A DNA stretch of 44,751 nt. Source: an uncultured Clostridia bacterium. Lineage in GTDB: Bacteria; Bacillota; Clostridia; Christensenellales; Pumilibacteraceae. The stretch is taken from NCBI GenBank assembly GCA_947384195.1, contig CANDGE010000004.1, positions 1 to 44,751 of the forward strand. The letters run 5' to 3'. A program made the translations under genes and the position numbers. The notes under the pieces are model-generated. The model made no database searches. It was given only the letters and a program-made list of their open reading frames with translations, and was not told the DNA's origin. This document shows, one piece after another, positions 1-9,363 of this stretch; position 1 is the first letter of the stretch, and the number at the start of each line of letters is the position of its first letter.

Positions 1-150
1 TTTAAAATTGAAGTATTGAAAGGAAAAGGTTCAACAGCCGATATTGTACGTAATTTTAAGAGTGGTAATACTTCTGGCTCAACCAATATCGGCTCCTACA
101 CTTTGAGCGGAACGGTCATATATTCGGAGGGTTACACGTATGAAAAATAA
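1..150 (+). CDS. C-terminal end of an unknown, probably extracytoplasmic protein (partial)
   Basis: The first frame is open from the window edge to a TAA at 148-150, giving 49 residues that end in TYEK. The residues are rich in Ser, Thr, Gly and Tyr with alternating hydrophobics (for example GSYTLSGTVIYSEGYTYEK), as in the beta-rich tails of the lipoproteins further right. The stop lies 11 bases inside the next gene, so the two would be translationally coupled. The codons are more AT-rich than those of the neighbours. An open run of this length can occur by chance, so the call rests on the coupling and the beta-like composition. No family is recognised. Confidence 0.45.
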   Translation, partial: FKIEVLKGKGSTADIVRNFKSGNTSGSTNIGSYTLSGTVIYSEGYTYEK

Positions 151-3100
151 TGCGAAGAAAATATTCATTACGTTTTTAACGGTTATCGGCTTATTTTGTT
201 TTTCGTTCGGGTTGGCGGCTTGCGGCGATAAAGGCGGCACGACAAACAACGGCGAACCGCCCGTAACGCCTGCGGACAAAACGTACACCGTTATTTTCGA
301 TGCGAACGGCGGCGCGTTCGATAAAGGCGAACTCGAAATCGACGGCGAAGTGATCGACGACGGGTCGGAAGTTTCGTCGGACGGCAAAACGCTTACGGTC
401 GTTTCCGATTCGGCTACCGTGTTCGAGCCGTACCGTATGCCCGAACTTTCCCGCAATGCGTTCTGCGGCTGGTCGAAAGACAAGAGCGGCGAAACGCTGT
501 GGGACTTTGAAAAGGACGAACTTACGGGCGACGTTACTACTCTTTACGCCGTGTGGGCGGAGTCTTTTGACTTCTCGCTCTCGGAAGATAGAAGTCATTA
601 CATCGTGCGCGGCATAGGCGCGCTTTCGGGCGACGTGGAAATTCCCGAAACGCACAACGGCAAGCCCGTTACCGAGATAGCAAAGGAAGCGTTTAAAAAC
701 AGCAGTATTCTTACGGGGATCGTCGTCCCCGACAGCGTTACGACGATCGGCGAAGGCGCATTCCGAAACGCTCGGAAACTTACGCGCGTAAAGCTGGGCG
801 AAGGCGTTACCACGCTTCCCGTTATGATATTCGAGGACTGCAACGAGCTGGAAGTATTGGGGTTGCCGAAATCTTTGAGATCGGTCGGGGAACGCGCGTT
901 CGGAACGGCGTTTAACGGGAATAAATCACTTACGCAAGTGCACTATGCCGGCACGATAGACGATTGGTGCGCGATCGAATCTATGGAAAGCTATTCGGAT
1001 ATGTATACGGGCGACTACCGCAACCCCTTATGCAACGGCATCGCCGAGCTGTACATAAACGGAAATAAGGTAACGGATATTACGGTAAACGCCGAACACA
1101 TAAACGACTATGCGTTCTATCTGTGCAAAACGATAGAAAGCGTTACGATAGGTAAGAACGTCAAGACTATCGGGAGAAAGGCGTTTTACGCTAACGTAAT
1201 AACGTCGCTCACATTTGCCGCAAATTCCGAGCTTGTATCTATCGGCGAAGAAGCGTTCAAGAGCAACAAAATGACGGCGCTGACGTTATCCGACAGCCCT
1301 GCGACGGTGGAAGTTTCGGCTTTTGAAGACTGCAATAAATTACGGTCTATCGACCTTTGCGGCACGCAAAAAGTTTACGACAAGGCTTTCGACAACTGCT
1401 TCCTTTTGGAAAATCTCGATTTGGGCGAAGTCGAATATTTGGGCAGTAACGTTTTTACGGGCAACAGCGTGCTGAACGAAGAGGGTTCGCTCGCAAGCGT
1501 GACTATTTCCGAAACGGTCTGGTATATCGGCAGCGGGTGTTTCGCGGCGCAGCCCGCGCTTAACAGCGTTACTTTTAACGGCAGTGCGGCAACTTCGACG
1601 TGGCAAGTCGGGAATGAAAACGTAACGGGCGCAACGCTTGCAAACCCGACTTCCGCAGCCGCAAAAATTAAATCGGGAAGCACGTGGATACGGCTGTTCG
1701 GCGCGCTTACCTACGACAGTAACAACGTCGTTACGGGCGTAGCGGACAAAAACGGTATAGGCGCGCTCGCAGTCCCCGCAACCAACGACGGTAAACCCGT
1801 AACTAAGATCGCGGCGAACGCTTTTAAGGGATTAAAGGGGCTTAAAAATCTTACCGTACACAAAAACGTGACCGTAATCGGCGACGGGTTTGTCGACGGT
1901 TGCGACGGGCTGGAAAGCGTTTCGGTCGTTGCGGATAATACCGCCTATGCAAGTCAAAACGGCATGCTCTATAAGAAAAACGGCGCAATACTTTGGGTGA
2001 GCCCGTCTATCGGCACGACGCACAGTTCGGGCGACGTGCGGATCCCGAGCGGCGTGAACAGTATACCGAGCGGCATGTTTTCCAATCGCAATATTCGGAA
2101 CATCGTCATTCCCGACAGCGTCATGAACATAGGCGACGGCGCGTTCGACGGCTGTCCTATCGAGCTTGCGGCAGTGCCGGTAGACGCAATTCCGTATATT
2201 CGCAACGACGTTTTGCGTTCGGTGGAAATCACGAGCGGCAGTACGTTGCCCGCAGAAGCGTTTAAGGACTGCGCAAGCCTTACGTTTGTGAGTTTCCCGC
2301 ATAATGAAATGAGAACTATCGGCGCTTGCGCGTTTGAGAACTGCACGAGCTTGAAATCGGTTGTGATAACGGAAAATATATATAGAATCGGCGACGGCGC
2401 GTTTAACGGTTGCAAAAATATAGAAAGCGTTACGGTGGAAAAGGGCAACACTTGGTTCGTCGCGGAGAACGGATTTTTGTACGACGCCTCTAAATCCGAC
2501 ATTTTGCTGATAACCAAAGCGGTCAAGGGCAATATAGTCATTCCGATCGGTATGCGGGCGATAAGCGCCGGCATGTTTGCCGACAACGAAAATATTACGG
2601 GCGTGGAAATATCCGACACCATAACGGATATCTACGATGGCGCGTTCGACGGTTGCACCGCGCTTACCGAGATCACGGTGTCGGGCGGCAATACGGCGTT
2701 TACAAGCCAAAACGGCATTTTGTACAATCGGAATAAAACGCAAATCGTTTTCATTCCGCAGGGCGTTACCGGCGAAGTAGTTATCCCGAACGGCGTAACG
2801 AAAATAGCATCGCGCGCGTTCTACGGCTGCAAGGGCATAACGAAAATCACACTGCCCGACAGCGTAACCGAAATCGGAGAGTATGCGTTCTTCGGCTGTT
2901 CCGCGCTTACCGAAATAAAATTGCCCGACGGCGTAACGAAAATAGGAAATTCGGCGTTCCGGGGCTGTAACAAACTTACGAATATCGTCATTCCGAGCGG
3001 CGTTACCGAAATAGCAAACTCGGTGTTCCGCGGCTGTTCTTCGCTTACGAGCATAACGCTCCCGAGCGGGATCGAAAATATCGGCTACAATGCGTTTTAC

Positions 3101-3229
3101 GGCTGTAATAAGCTGACCGACATTACCTTTGACGGCACGAAAGCCGATTGGAACATTATTCCAAAATTCGAGTTCGTCGGCAAGTATACCGTTCACTGCA
3201 CCGACGGCGATATAACGAGAGATAGATAG
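140..3229 (+). CDS. BspA-like leucine-rich-repeat (LRR_5) surface lipoprotein
   Basis: A 1029-aa secreted lipoprotein, probably displayed on the outer face of the cytoplasmic membrane for adhesion or ligand binding. Residues 1-28 are a lipoprotein signal ending in LAAC (Cys28), followed by a Gly/Asn/Pro linker. Residues about 47-140 form a Listeria-Bacteroides-type repeat (VIFDANGG, then FCGWSKD and TLYAVWAE). From about 150 to the end there are many LRR_5/BspA repeats of about 23 residues with the pattern IxxxAFxGCxxLxxIxIPxxVTxIG. Segments starting with NTAYASQNG or NTAFTSQNG interrupt the array and give unrepeated caps, as is usual in this family. The start is chosen at the ATG preceded by TCGGAGGG. 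The gene is closed by a strong terminator. A short decayed relative lies at 40444-40609. The ligand cannot be read from sequence. Confidence 0.9.
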   Translation: MKNNAKKIFITFLTVIGLFCFSFGLAACGDKGGTTNNGEPPVTPADKTYTVIFDANGGAFDKGELEIDGEVIDDGSEVSSDGKTLTVVSDSATVFEPYRMPELSRNAFCGWSKDKSGETLWDFEKDELTGDVTTLYAVWAESFDFSLSEDRSHYIVRGIGALSGDVEIPETHNGKPVTEIAKEAFKNSSILTGIVVPDSVTTIGEGAFRNARKLTRVKLGEGVTTLPVMIFEDCNELEVLGLPKSLRSVGERAFGTAFNGNKSLTQVHYAGTIDDWCAIESMESYSDMYTGDYRNPLCNGIAELYINGNKVTDITVNAEHINDYAFYLCKTIESVTIGKNVKTIGRKAFYANVITSLTFAANSELVSIGEEAFKSNKMTALTLSDSPATVEVSAFEDCNKLRSIDLCGTQKVYDKAFDNCFLLENLDLGEVEYLGSNVFTGNSVLNEEGSLASVTISETVWYIGSGCFAAQPALNSVTFNGSAATSTWQVGNENVTGATLANPTSAAAKIKSGSTWIRLFGALTYDSNNVVTGVADKNGIGALAVPATNDGKPVTKIAANAFKGLKGLKNLTVHKNVTVIGDGFVDGCDGLESVSVVADNTAYASQNGMLYKKNGAILWVSPSIGTTHSSGDVRIPSGVNSIPSGMFSNRNIRNIVIPDSVMNIGDGAFDGCPIELAAVPVDAIPYIRNDVLRSVEITSGSTLPAEAFKDCASLTFVSFPHNEMRTIGACAFENCTSLKSVVITENIYRIGDGAFNGCKNIESVTVEKGNTWFVAENGFLYDASKSDILLITKAVKGNIVIPIGMRAISAGMFADNENITGVEISDTITDIYDGAFDGCTALTEITVSGGNTAFTSQNGILYNRNKTQIVFIPQGVTGEVVIPNGVTKIASRAFYGCKGITKITLPDSVTEIGEYAFFGCSALTEIKLPDGVTKIGNSAFRGCNKLTNIVIPSGVTEIANSVFRGCSSLTSITLPSGIENIGYNAFYGCNKLTDITFDGTKADWNIIPKFEFVGKYTVHCTDGDITRDR

Positions 3230-3245
3230 TCAAGCAAACCTATCG

Positions 3246-3280
3246 AGCCGAGATTTCATAGCGAAGTCTCGGCTTTTTTT
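3246..3280 (+). terminator. Intrinsic terminator of the LRR lipoprotein gene
   Basis: AGCCGAGA at 3246-3253 pairs perfectly with TCTCGGCT at 3267-3274, with a 13-nt loop and a following run of T (3274-3280). It separates the LRR gene from the promoter of two-component system 1. Confidence 0.9.
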
Positions 3281-3296
3281 CGCAATATCCAACTTA

Positions 3297-3325
3297 TTGA
3301 CAAATTCGGTCGAATATGTTATTAT
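3297..3325 (+). promoter_or_regulatory. Sigma-A promoter of two-component system 1
   Basis: TTGACA at 3297-3302, a 17-bp spacer, then TATTAT at 3320-3325. Transcription should begin near 3332, giving a leader of about 17 nt before the regulator ATG. The -35 lies only 16 bp after the upstream terminator, so there is little room for an activator site. Constitutive or basal expression is therefore likely (inference). Confidence 0.85.
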
Positions 3326-3348
3326 GTTAAAAAATATCGGAGCGAAAT

Positions 3349-4071
3349 ATGATAACGATAGCCGTTGTAGATGATGAAAAAGAACAAGTCGACAGGATCG
3401 ACGGGTATTTGAAACGCTATTTCACAGAAAACGACGGCGAGCGTTATGTGTCGGTCAAGTTTCGCGACGGGCGCGAACTTTTGTCGGGATACGAGCCGAG
3501 ATTCGATATTATATTTTTGGATATCGAGATGAACGATACCAACGGAATGGAAGTAGCCGAGGCTTTACGTAAGATCGATTCCAAAACCGTTATTATTTTT
3601 ATCACGCGGCTTGCCGGTTACGCGATACGCGGTTATTCGGTGGATGCGCTCGATTTTATGGTAAAACCCGTCGAGTACGAACAGTTTGCCGTCAAGTTGA
3701 AACGCGCGTTGAAGCGAGTGCTTGCCAATCGCGACAAACAAATCAAAGCGACTGTATCGGGCGGAGAGATACGCTGGATAAATTCGGCGCAGATCAAATA
3801 CATAGAGATCCAAAATCACTGTCTTATAATACATCTCGAAAACGAAGATATAAAAACGTGGAGTTCTCTGAAAAATATTGCGGAACAGCTTGACGGTTGC
3901 GGTTTTGCGTATTGCAACAGATGTTATCTCGTTAACATGCGTTACGTCACGGGCATTGTCAAAAACATGTGCGTTATCGGCGACGAAAAACTTTTGATAA
4001 GCAGATACAAGCACAACGAATTCGTATCGACTCTCGCCGGGTTTTTCGGACGGGGGGGGGATAATACGTGA
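3349..4071 (+). CDS. LytTR-family response regulator, system 1
   Basis: A 240-aa AgrA/LytR-type DNA-binding response regulator. The receiver domain (about 1-120) has the acidic pocket VVDDE (Asp8, Asp9), the predicted phosphorylation site Asp58 in FLDIEM, Thr86 in FIT and Lys106 in VKP. The LytTR DNA-binding domain (about 135-232) includes IKYIEIQNHCLIIHL and the typical YCNRCYLVNMRYV segment. The start is the ATG with GGAGCG eight bases upstream. The last codons run through a nine-G tract (RGG, then DNT) and the TGA overlaps the GTG start of the kinase, so the two are translated as a coupled pair. Its likely targets are the paired repeats at 5430 and 9363 (inference from proximity and LytTR-like geometry). 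Confidence 0.93.
   Translation: MITIAVVDDEKEQVDRIDGYLKRYFTENDGERYVSVKFRDGRELLSGYEPRFDIIFLDIEMNDTNGMEVAEALRKIDSKTVIIFITRLAGYAIRGYSVDALDFMVKPVEYEQFAVKLKRALKRVLANRDKQIKATVSGGEIRWINSAQIKYIEIQNHCLIIHLENEDIKTWSSLKNIAEQLDGCGFAYCNRCYLVNMRYVTGIVKNMCVIGDEKLLISRYKHNEFVSTLAGFFGRGGDNT
4052..4060 (+). repeat. Poly-G tract (9 G) at the regulator/kinase junction
   Basis: Nine consecutive G encode Gly-Gly near the regulator C-terminus and end seven bases before the GTG start of the kinase, the position expected for a Shine-Dalgarno element. Adding one G would end the regulator at a TAA (4062-4064) just before the kinase start. Removing one G would let the regulator read on to a stop at 4331-4333 inside the kinase gene. 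An equivalent tract is at 31792-31801. Confidence 0.9.
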
Positions 4072-5378
4072 CTTTTTTCAATCTGTTTTTCGAAGTGCAA
4101 TTTATAGTTTCGCTTATAATAGCGATGCTGTTGTTTTGTATGCGTTGTCCCAAGCGCGAAAAGTTTTGGTTGCGCTTTATTCCGCTGTGCGTTTTCGTGA
4201 TAGTCGGATCTACGCTCGTTTGGGACTGGGTCAAGTCCGAAGGCGTGCGCAATTACATAAATTATTGGGGGATAGTGCTGTGCAACGTGTATTATATAGC
4301 GGAGCTTTTGGCGATATGTTTGCTGTGCTTTAAGTGCAAATTCACCGAAGCGTGCATATACGTTATCGCAGGATGGGTGACGCAGCATTTGTCGGGAATG
4401 ATATCGTCGGTCGCGGCAAGGCTTTCGGGCGTAACGGTCAATTATTTCGATTATACGTGGGAATACTTTTTGATAACGGTGCTATCGTACATAACGGTGT
4501 ATTTGTCGGTGTGGCTGTTGTTCAGAACGATAGCGAAAGACAGCGTTCTTATAACGAGCAAGCGCATATTCGTTCCGTCGGTGATAATGCTTTGCGTCAT
4601 TATATTGCTCAACGTGTTCATGCCGTACGGCGAATCGCTCGACAGTTTTTTGACCATGCGTTTTTATTCGATGGCGTGTTGCGTCGTCATGCTGTTTTTG
4701 ATATTCGCGACGTTTCGCGAGGGCGGACTTAAATACGATTTGAACGTAATAGAGCAGCTCGAAAGAAAAAGATCCGAGCAGTATGAAATGTCGCGTGAAA
4801 GTATAGATATTATCAACAATAAGTGTCACGATCTAAAAAAACTTATAGGGATCATAACCGCAAGCAAAGCGCATATTCCCGATGCGGAGCTCGAAGCGAT
4901 AAATCGCGAACTCGAAACGTACGACGCCATAGTCAAAACGGGGAATAAAGCGTTCGATACCATAGTGACGGAAAAAAGTTTGTATTGCAACGGGAACGGC
5001 ATAAAACTTTCGATAGTAGCGGACGTTAAATCGCTTGATTTTATAGGCGATATCGATATGTATTCGTTGTTCGGTAATATTCTCGACAACGCGATAGAGG
5101 CGACGCTCAAACTCGACGAATCGCGACGGTCGATAAGCGTGGTCGTGCGCGACGTAAAAGGGTTTGTTTCCGTTCACGCCGAAAATTGTTACGACGGCGA
5201 AGAATTGAGTTTTAAAAACGGCATTCCGCAAACGACAAAAAAAGACGCATCGCAGCACGGCTTCGGCGTGTTGAGCATACGCCGGATCGCCAAAAAGTAC
5301 GGCGGCAGTATTTCCGTCGCGGCGGAGGACGGGATTTTTACAGTGGACGTATTGATACCGATATCTATCGGGGAATGA
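4068..5378 (+). CDS. GHKL-type sensor histidine kinase (AgrC-like), system 1
   Basis: A 436-aa membrane kinase that should phosphorylate the adjacent LytTR regulator. Residues 1-215 are hydrophobic and form about six or seven membrane helices with no sizeable extracytoplasmic domain, as in AgrC and relatives. A dimerisation/phosphoacceptor region follows, with the H-box NNKCHDLKKLIG, then an ATPase domain with the N-box LFGNILDNAIEA and the G-box HGFGVLSIRRI. The start is GTG, overlapping the regulator stop (GTGA), with the nine-G tract upstream as the only plausible ribosome site. No AgrB/AgrD-like peptide gene lies next to it, so the signal is unknown; it need not be a peptide. The gene is followed by a terminator at 5401. 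Confidence 0.92.
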   Translation: MTFFNLFFEVQFIVSLIIAMLLFCMRCPKREKFWLRFIPLCVFVIVGSTLVWDWVKSEGVRNYINYWGIVLCNVYYIAELLAICLLCFKCKFTEACIYVIAGWVTQHLSGMISSVAARLSGVTVNYFDYTWEYFLITVLSYITVYLSVWLLFRTIAKDSVLITSKRIFVPSVIMLCVIILLNVFMPYGESLDSFLTMRFYSMACCVVMLFLIFATFREGGLKYDLNVIEQLERKRSEQYEMSRESIDIINNKCHDLKKLIGIITASKAHIPDAELEAINRELETYDAIVKTGNKAFDTIVTEKSLYCNGNGIKLSIVADVKSLDFIGDIDMYSLFGNILDNAIEATLKLDESRRSISVVVRDVKGFVSVHAENCYDGEELSFKNGIPQTTKKDASQHGFGVLSIRRIAKKYGGSISVAAEDGIFTVDVLIPISIGE

Positions 5379-5400
5379 TAGGGCTATATTGCACGGAGAA

Positions 5401-5426
5401 GGCTCGCCGCACGGCGGGTCTTTTTT
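5401..5426 (+). terminator. Terminator after kinase 1
   Basis: GGCTCGCC (5401-5408) pairs with GGCGGGTC (5413-5420), allowing two G-T wobbles, with a four-base GCAC loop. Six T follow at 5421-5426. It isolates system 1 from the lipoprotein/GH78 unit, whose control element starts four bases later. Confidence 0.8.
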
Positions 5427-5429
5427 CGC

Positions 5430-5498
5430 GCTATTTGCGCAATCCAAAAAGCTACTCGCGAAAACGGTATTGACTTATATTTTACGTCGGGTTAGACT
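5430..5498 (+). promoter_or_regulatory. LytTR-type paired direct repeat plus sigma-A promoter (box A1)
   Basis: Two direct repeats, GCTATTTGCGCAA (5430-5442) and GCTACTCGCGAAA (5451-5463), match at 10 of 13 positions and are exactly 21 bp apart. They sit just upstream of TTGACT (5470-5475), a 17-bp spacer and TAGACT (5493-5498). Two roughly 9-bp direct repeats with about 12 bp between them, next to a weak promoter, is the known layout of LytTR activator sites such as those of AgrA. A near-identical copy lies at 9363. The regulator at 3349 is the obvious candidate binder (inference). Confidence 0.75.
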
Positions 5499-5541
5499 GT
5501 GTTCGAGACCGATTCGGTCAATAATTTTTTCGGAGGAAAAT

Positions 5542-6981
5542 ATGAAAATCAAAAAACTCATTGCCGTCGCCGCGGCCGGCGTTATAGCTGCAAGCGTGGG
5601 CGGGTTTGTCGCGTGCGGAGATAAAACGCCCGAAAAGCCCGAGACCCCGACCGAGGCGAAGATCGTCTATCAGTTCGGCGGTCACTATACCGACGATACG
5701 CTCAAAAGCATGGGCTTCGATTATTACATATTGCTTAACCTTTTCGACGACGGAAAGGTCAAGGGCAGCGGATATAACCAACTCGCCATGGACAGCTCGC
5801 CGTATGCGAGCAACAAAGCATTCAGCGAAAAATGGTACACAGGCAGTTGGAAGGACGCAAAAAACGACGAAGATATGGACTATATCGACTTGAAAGTGCG
5901 TTACGACAGTCAAGCGATAAACAACCAAACGGGACAGCAGCTCGTCGGTGATTTTACGTACGAGTTATATGCGGCCGGCGACGGAAGCATCAAATTTACC
6001 ATCGACGTGCCGTTCGCGTCGGGCAGAAAGCAGGAAATAACAGGCGGAAAAACCGTCAAGTACAAAACGCTCGACGAGTTTATCCAAGGTAATCTTTACA
6101 CCTGGACGGCGCCCGAAAGCGTTGCGGTGTTTGTGTCCGAAGCGCCGAACGGCGTAGCCAATCTTTATTGTAAGGACAACGGCGACGCGCTGTTCTATAC
6201 GGGGACAAAGGACCCGGCGAAAAACGAGTATAAGTACATAAACGCCGATACTTGGAAATGGCAAAACTCCAATGGCAAGCTTACGTTCAAAAAGGACGGC
6301 GACGTTGTGGGTACCGCCGACATCGAGAACAACCGAGCGTCTTTCTCGTTTACCAAAAATTTGATGGGATATGAAACCGAATACTCGTTCGCTTGCGCGG
6401 ATACGTCCAAGCTCGTGGGCGGGGCGCAGGAAGAAGAAGATCGCCCGATCGCGACGTTTGCGGGCGCAGGCGGTGCGACGCTCAAAGTGTTTGCGGACGG
6501 CACGGCGAAGCTTTCCGCATACGGCGGAATGATCAAACCCGAATTTACATGGGAATTCAAGTCGGGAGAGATAATATTTACAGACAAGGAAAACGCCGAA
6601 AAGAAGTATACCGCGACCGTGACGGGTAATGCCGCGACGGTCACTTACAGCGATTCGCTCGGCGGCAATCCCATTAATATAGAGCTTTCTTGCGACGATA
6701 TAAAAGGTGTTTTGGCGATTTCGCCCATAGCGACGTTTACGGGCGCAGGCGGTGCGACGCTCGAATTTTACTCGGACAACACCGCCAAGGCGTCGTTCTT
6801 TAACGGCGCCATGAAAATCGACTTTACGTGGACGCTTTCGGACGGCGCGGTCACTCTTACGGACGCCGTCAATACCGAAAAGACGTATACATCTGTCGCG
6901 GCGGATAGCGCAGTTACTTTGACGATAAAAGACGGTTACGCAAGCGATACGTTTACTTTGGATCTTTCGCTTTTGGGGTAG
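5542..6981 (+). CDS. Secreted lipoprotein with duplicated C-terminal domain, function unknown
   Basis: A 479-aa predicted lipoprotein. The ATG at 5542 is chosen because CGGAGGAAAAT precedes it and the signal peptide starts there; upstream codons in this frame lie before the promoter. The signal ends in FVAC (Cys25) and is followed by a Pro/Glu/Thr linker. The N-terminal half (about 35-290) is beta-rich with no recognised family. Two related repeats follow, one starting PIATFAGAGGATLKVF (about 310) and the other PIATFTGAGGATLEFY (about 395); each has a TW strand and a TVT/TLT segment, as in small beta-sandwich modules. The gene is six bases upstream of the GH78 gene and shares its promoter, so a role in binding the same glycan on the cell surface is plausible but unproven. 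Confidence 0.85.
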   Translation: MKIKKLIAVAAAGVIAASVGGFVACGDKTPEKPETPTEAKIVYQFGGHYTDDTLKSMGFDYYILLNLFDDGKVKGSGYNQLAMDSSPYASNKAFSEKWYTGSWKDAKNDEDMDYIDLKVRYDSQAINNQTGQQLVGDFTYELYAAGDGSIKFTIDVPFASGRKQEITGGKTVKYKTLDEFIQGNLYTWTAPESVAVFVSEAPNGVANLYCKDNGDALFYTGTKDPAKNEYKYINADTWKWQNSNGKLTFKKDGDVVGTADIENNRASFSFTKNLMGYETEYSFACADTSKLVGGAQEEEDRPIATFAGAGGATLKVFADGTAKLSAYGGMIKPEFTWEFKSGEIIFTDKENAEKKYTATVTGNAATVTYSDSLGGNPINIELSCDDIKGVLAISPIATFTGAGGATLEFYSDNTAKASFFNGAMKIDFTWTLSDGAVTLTDAVNTEKTYTSVAADSAVTLTIKDGYASDTFTLDLSLLG

Positions 6982-6987
6982 TCGAAA

Positions 6988-9363
6988 ATGAATGACAAAC
7001 GTAAAAATCGTCGGGCGCTCGCGCTTGTTACGTGTGCGATAGTGTCCGCATTCGCGGTCGGGTGTGCGGACGGCAAAACGCCCGAAACGCCGGGCGGCAA
7101 GGATCCCGAAACGCCTGCGCCGTCCGTCGTGGACAGGAGCGATCTCGGCTATTATCAAGCGCTTGCGTCTTACAAAAAAACGGATTTTACGGCGAAGTGG
7201 ATTTGGACGCAAAAGAGCAATCAAAACTCATACGTCGCGTTCAGAAAGACATTTGAACTCGACAAAGCGCCGACTTCGGCGATCGCAAGCATTTCGGCCG
7301 AAAGCAAGTATACGCTGTGGGTAAACGGCGAACTCGTCGTCGTGGACGGATCGCCCAAGCGCGGCGCCACACCATACGATGCTTACTATGAGGATGTCGA
7401 TCTCGGCGGCAAGCTCAAAGTCGGCAAGAACGCGATCGTCGCGCTTGTAGCTTACAACGGCAGAGGCGGAAATTCGAGCGTCGATCCCGGTCGGGGCGGA
7501 TTTTTGTTCGAGCTTGACGCCGACGGAACGAAAATAGCGTCGGACAAAAGCTTTAAAGCGCAACGTTTGCGCGCGTATAAAAACAAGTCGCTTTTGGGCG
7601 CGGATTGGCCCAATTATTCGCAATCGTCGATGCTCGCGGAATGGGATGTGTATTACGACGCTCGCGACGCCGTGGGCGATTATACCGCCGTCGATTACGA
7701 CGATTCGGCGTGGGAAAACGCGACGGAGATCGCGGCGGCGGGCGAAAGTCCGTTTAACGATCTTTACAAATCGGTAACGCCGCTAGTCGCGTTCGATAAA
7801 GAATATACGTTTTTGACAGGCGAGAGCTTGGGCGTGAAGCTCACGCAAAAAGCGACGCTCACATTCGATCTTCCCGCCAACTTGCAGTTCAGTCCGTATT
7901 TTGAACTGACCGCCGACAGCGCGGGCTTGCGCTTTACGTATTACACCGACACGCTGACGAGCCAAGGCATGGATTCGTTTAAAGACGATTACGTTACGAT
8001 ATCGGGCAAACAGACTTACGAAAGTTATCCGTGGCGCACCGGCTCCAAACTCATTATCGAAGCGCCTGCGGGAATTACTTTTGAAAAAGTCGGCGTTAGG
8101 ATAAGCGAGTATGACAGCGATACGGTAGGCGTTTTTGAAAGCGGCAACGCCAAGCTCGATACGCTGTGGCAAAAAGCGGGAAACACGCTCAAAATCTGTA
8201 TGCGCGATACGTATATGGATTGCCCCGAGCGCGAACGCTCGCCGTATATAGGCGACGCCGCCAATCAAATTTCCGAAACATTTTACGCGCTCGACGAAAA
8301 GTCGTGGGAGCTTACCAAAAAAACGTTGCTCGCGGCGGTGGGCTGGACTAAAACCGACAAATGTATACCGTTGCGTTCGCCGAGCATGACCGTCAACGAG
8401 TGCCCCGCGCAAACTCTCAACTTTCTCGTGTCCGCTTACGAATACTACATGTACACAGGCGACGCGGAAACGATGAAACTCTTCTATCCCGTTGCTCGCG
8501 ATTACTTAAAGCTGTGGTCGCTCAATCCCGACGGAAGTATCGTGTATCGCAACGGGTCGTTCCAATGGGTGGATTGGGGCGACGGCTCGGATAACGAAGT
8601 TTTGCAAAACTGCTGGTATTACTATGCCTTAAAAAGCATGAACGCGCTTGCGAACGAACTCGGCATAACAGCCGACGACGCTTTTTACGCCGAGCGCGAA
8701 CAGAAGGTAAAAAGCGGGTTTGCCAAATTCAAAAAGGAAGGCGGGTTTACTTCGGGCACGGCGTACGACGACAGAGCAAACGCAATGGCGGTCGTTGCGG
8801 GGCTTGCCGATAAATCCGATCATGCCGCAATACTCAACGTTCTTAAAACGGTGGAAAAGGCGAGCCCGTACATGGAAAAGTTTGTGCTCGAAGCGCTTTG
8901 CGTAATGGGCGAGTACGATACGGCGATAACGCGCATGTTAAAGCGCTACGATCCCATGATCGCGGACGAATGCACCACTTTGTGGGAGCTTTGGAAAAAA
9001 ACGGACGGCACCGTCAACCACGGTTGGACGGGCGGACCGCTCACGGTTTTGAGCAAGTATTTTGCCGGTATTGCGCCCGCACAAGCAGGGTATTCGGAGA
9101 TAAGAATAACGCTCAATCCCGCGCTCGGCGCACTCAAAGCGGCGGCTAAAACGCCCGCAGGTATGCTTTCGTACGATATGAAAGAAGCCGACGGAACATA
9201 TACCGTAAAACTCGAATTGCCCGCCGCCGGCACTCTCGAAATTCCCGAGAGCATGGGTAAATCGGTTTCGGTAGTCGGCGGGACGAGCGAAAAATCGGAG
9301 CGCGACCGCTTTATAGCAATATCGCTCGGGAAAGGAACGTACACGGTGACCGTATCCGCATAG
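6988..9363 (+). CDS. GH78-type alpha-L-rhamnosidase-like lipoprotein
   Basis: A 791-aa predicted cell-surface glycoside hydrolase. The signal ends AVGC (Cys26). Residues about 60-170 hold the N-terminal jelly-roll (FTAKWIWT, then YTLWVNGELV and YDAYYEDVDL), typical of GH78. The (alpha/alpha)6 catalytic barrel spans about 370-700. Its motif DCPERER at Asp411-Arg417 matches the DCPxRE signature, so Glu416 is the predicted general acid. LWELW with Glu667, followed by NHGWTGG, matches the region of the general base. A C-terminal beta-sandwich completes the family layout. Substrates would be terminal alpha-L-rhamnose residues of pectic or bacterial glycans; the true specificity cannot be told from sequence. 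It is co-transcribed with the lipoprotein upstream. The stop codon touches the second paired-repeat promoter. Confidence 0.88.
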   Translation: MNDKRKNRRALALVTCAIVSAFAVGCADGKTPETPGGKDPETPAPSVVDRSDLGYYQALASYKKTDFTAKWIWTQKSNQNSYVAFRKTFELDKAPTSAIASISAESKYTLWVNGELVVVDGSPKRGATPYDAYYEDVDLGGKLKVGKNAIVALVAYNGRGGNSSVDPGRGGFLFELDADGTKIASDKSFKAQRLRAYKNKSLLGADWPNYSQSSMLAEWDVYYDARDAVGDYTAVDYDDSAWENATEIAAAGESPFNDLYKSVTPLVAFDKEYTFLTGESLGVKLTQKATLTFDLPANLQFSPYFELTADSAGLRFTYYTDTLTSQGMDSFKDDYVTISGKQTYESYPWRTGSKLIIEAPAGITFEKVGVRISEYDSDTVGVFESGNAKLDTLWQKAGNTLKICMRDTYMDCPERERSPYIGDAANQISETFYALDEKSWELTKKTLLAAVGWTKTDKCIPLRSPSMTVNECPAQTLNFLVSAYEYYMYTGDAETMKLFYPVARDYLKLWSLNPDGSIVYRNGSFQWVDWGDGSDNEVLQNCWYYYALKSMNALANELGITADDAFYAEREQKVKSGFAKFKKEGGFTSGTAYDDRANAMAVVAGLADKSDHAAILNVLKTVEKASPYMEKFVLEALCVMGEYDTAITRMLKRYDPMIADECTTLWELWKKTDGTVNHGWTGGPLTVLSKYFAGIAPAQAGYSEIRITLNPALGALKAAAKTPAGMLSYDMKEADGTYTVKLELPAAGTLEIPESMGKSVSVVGGTSEKSERDRFIAISLGKGTYTVTVSA

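Noticed and set aside
4826..5110. Minus-strand frame inside kinase 1 as a small pheromone or antisense gene
   Set aside because: No signal for translation and no AgrD-like features; it follows from the codon usage of the kinase.
5389..5541. In-frame extension of the lipoprotein gene upstream of 5542
   Set aside because: It spans a terminator, the paired repeats and the promoter. The signal peptide and ribosome site fit the ATG at 5542.
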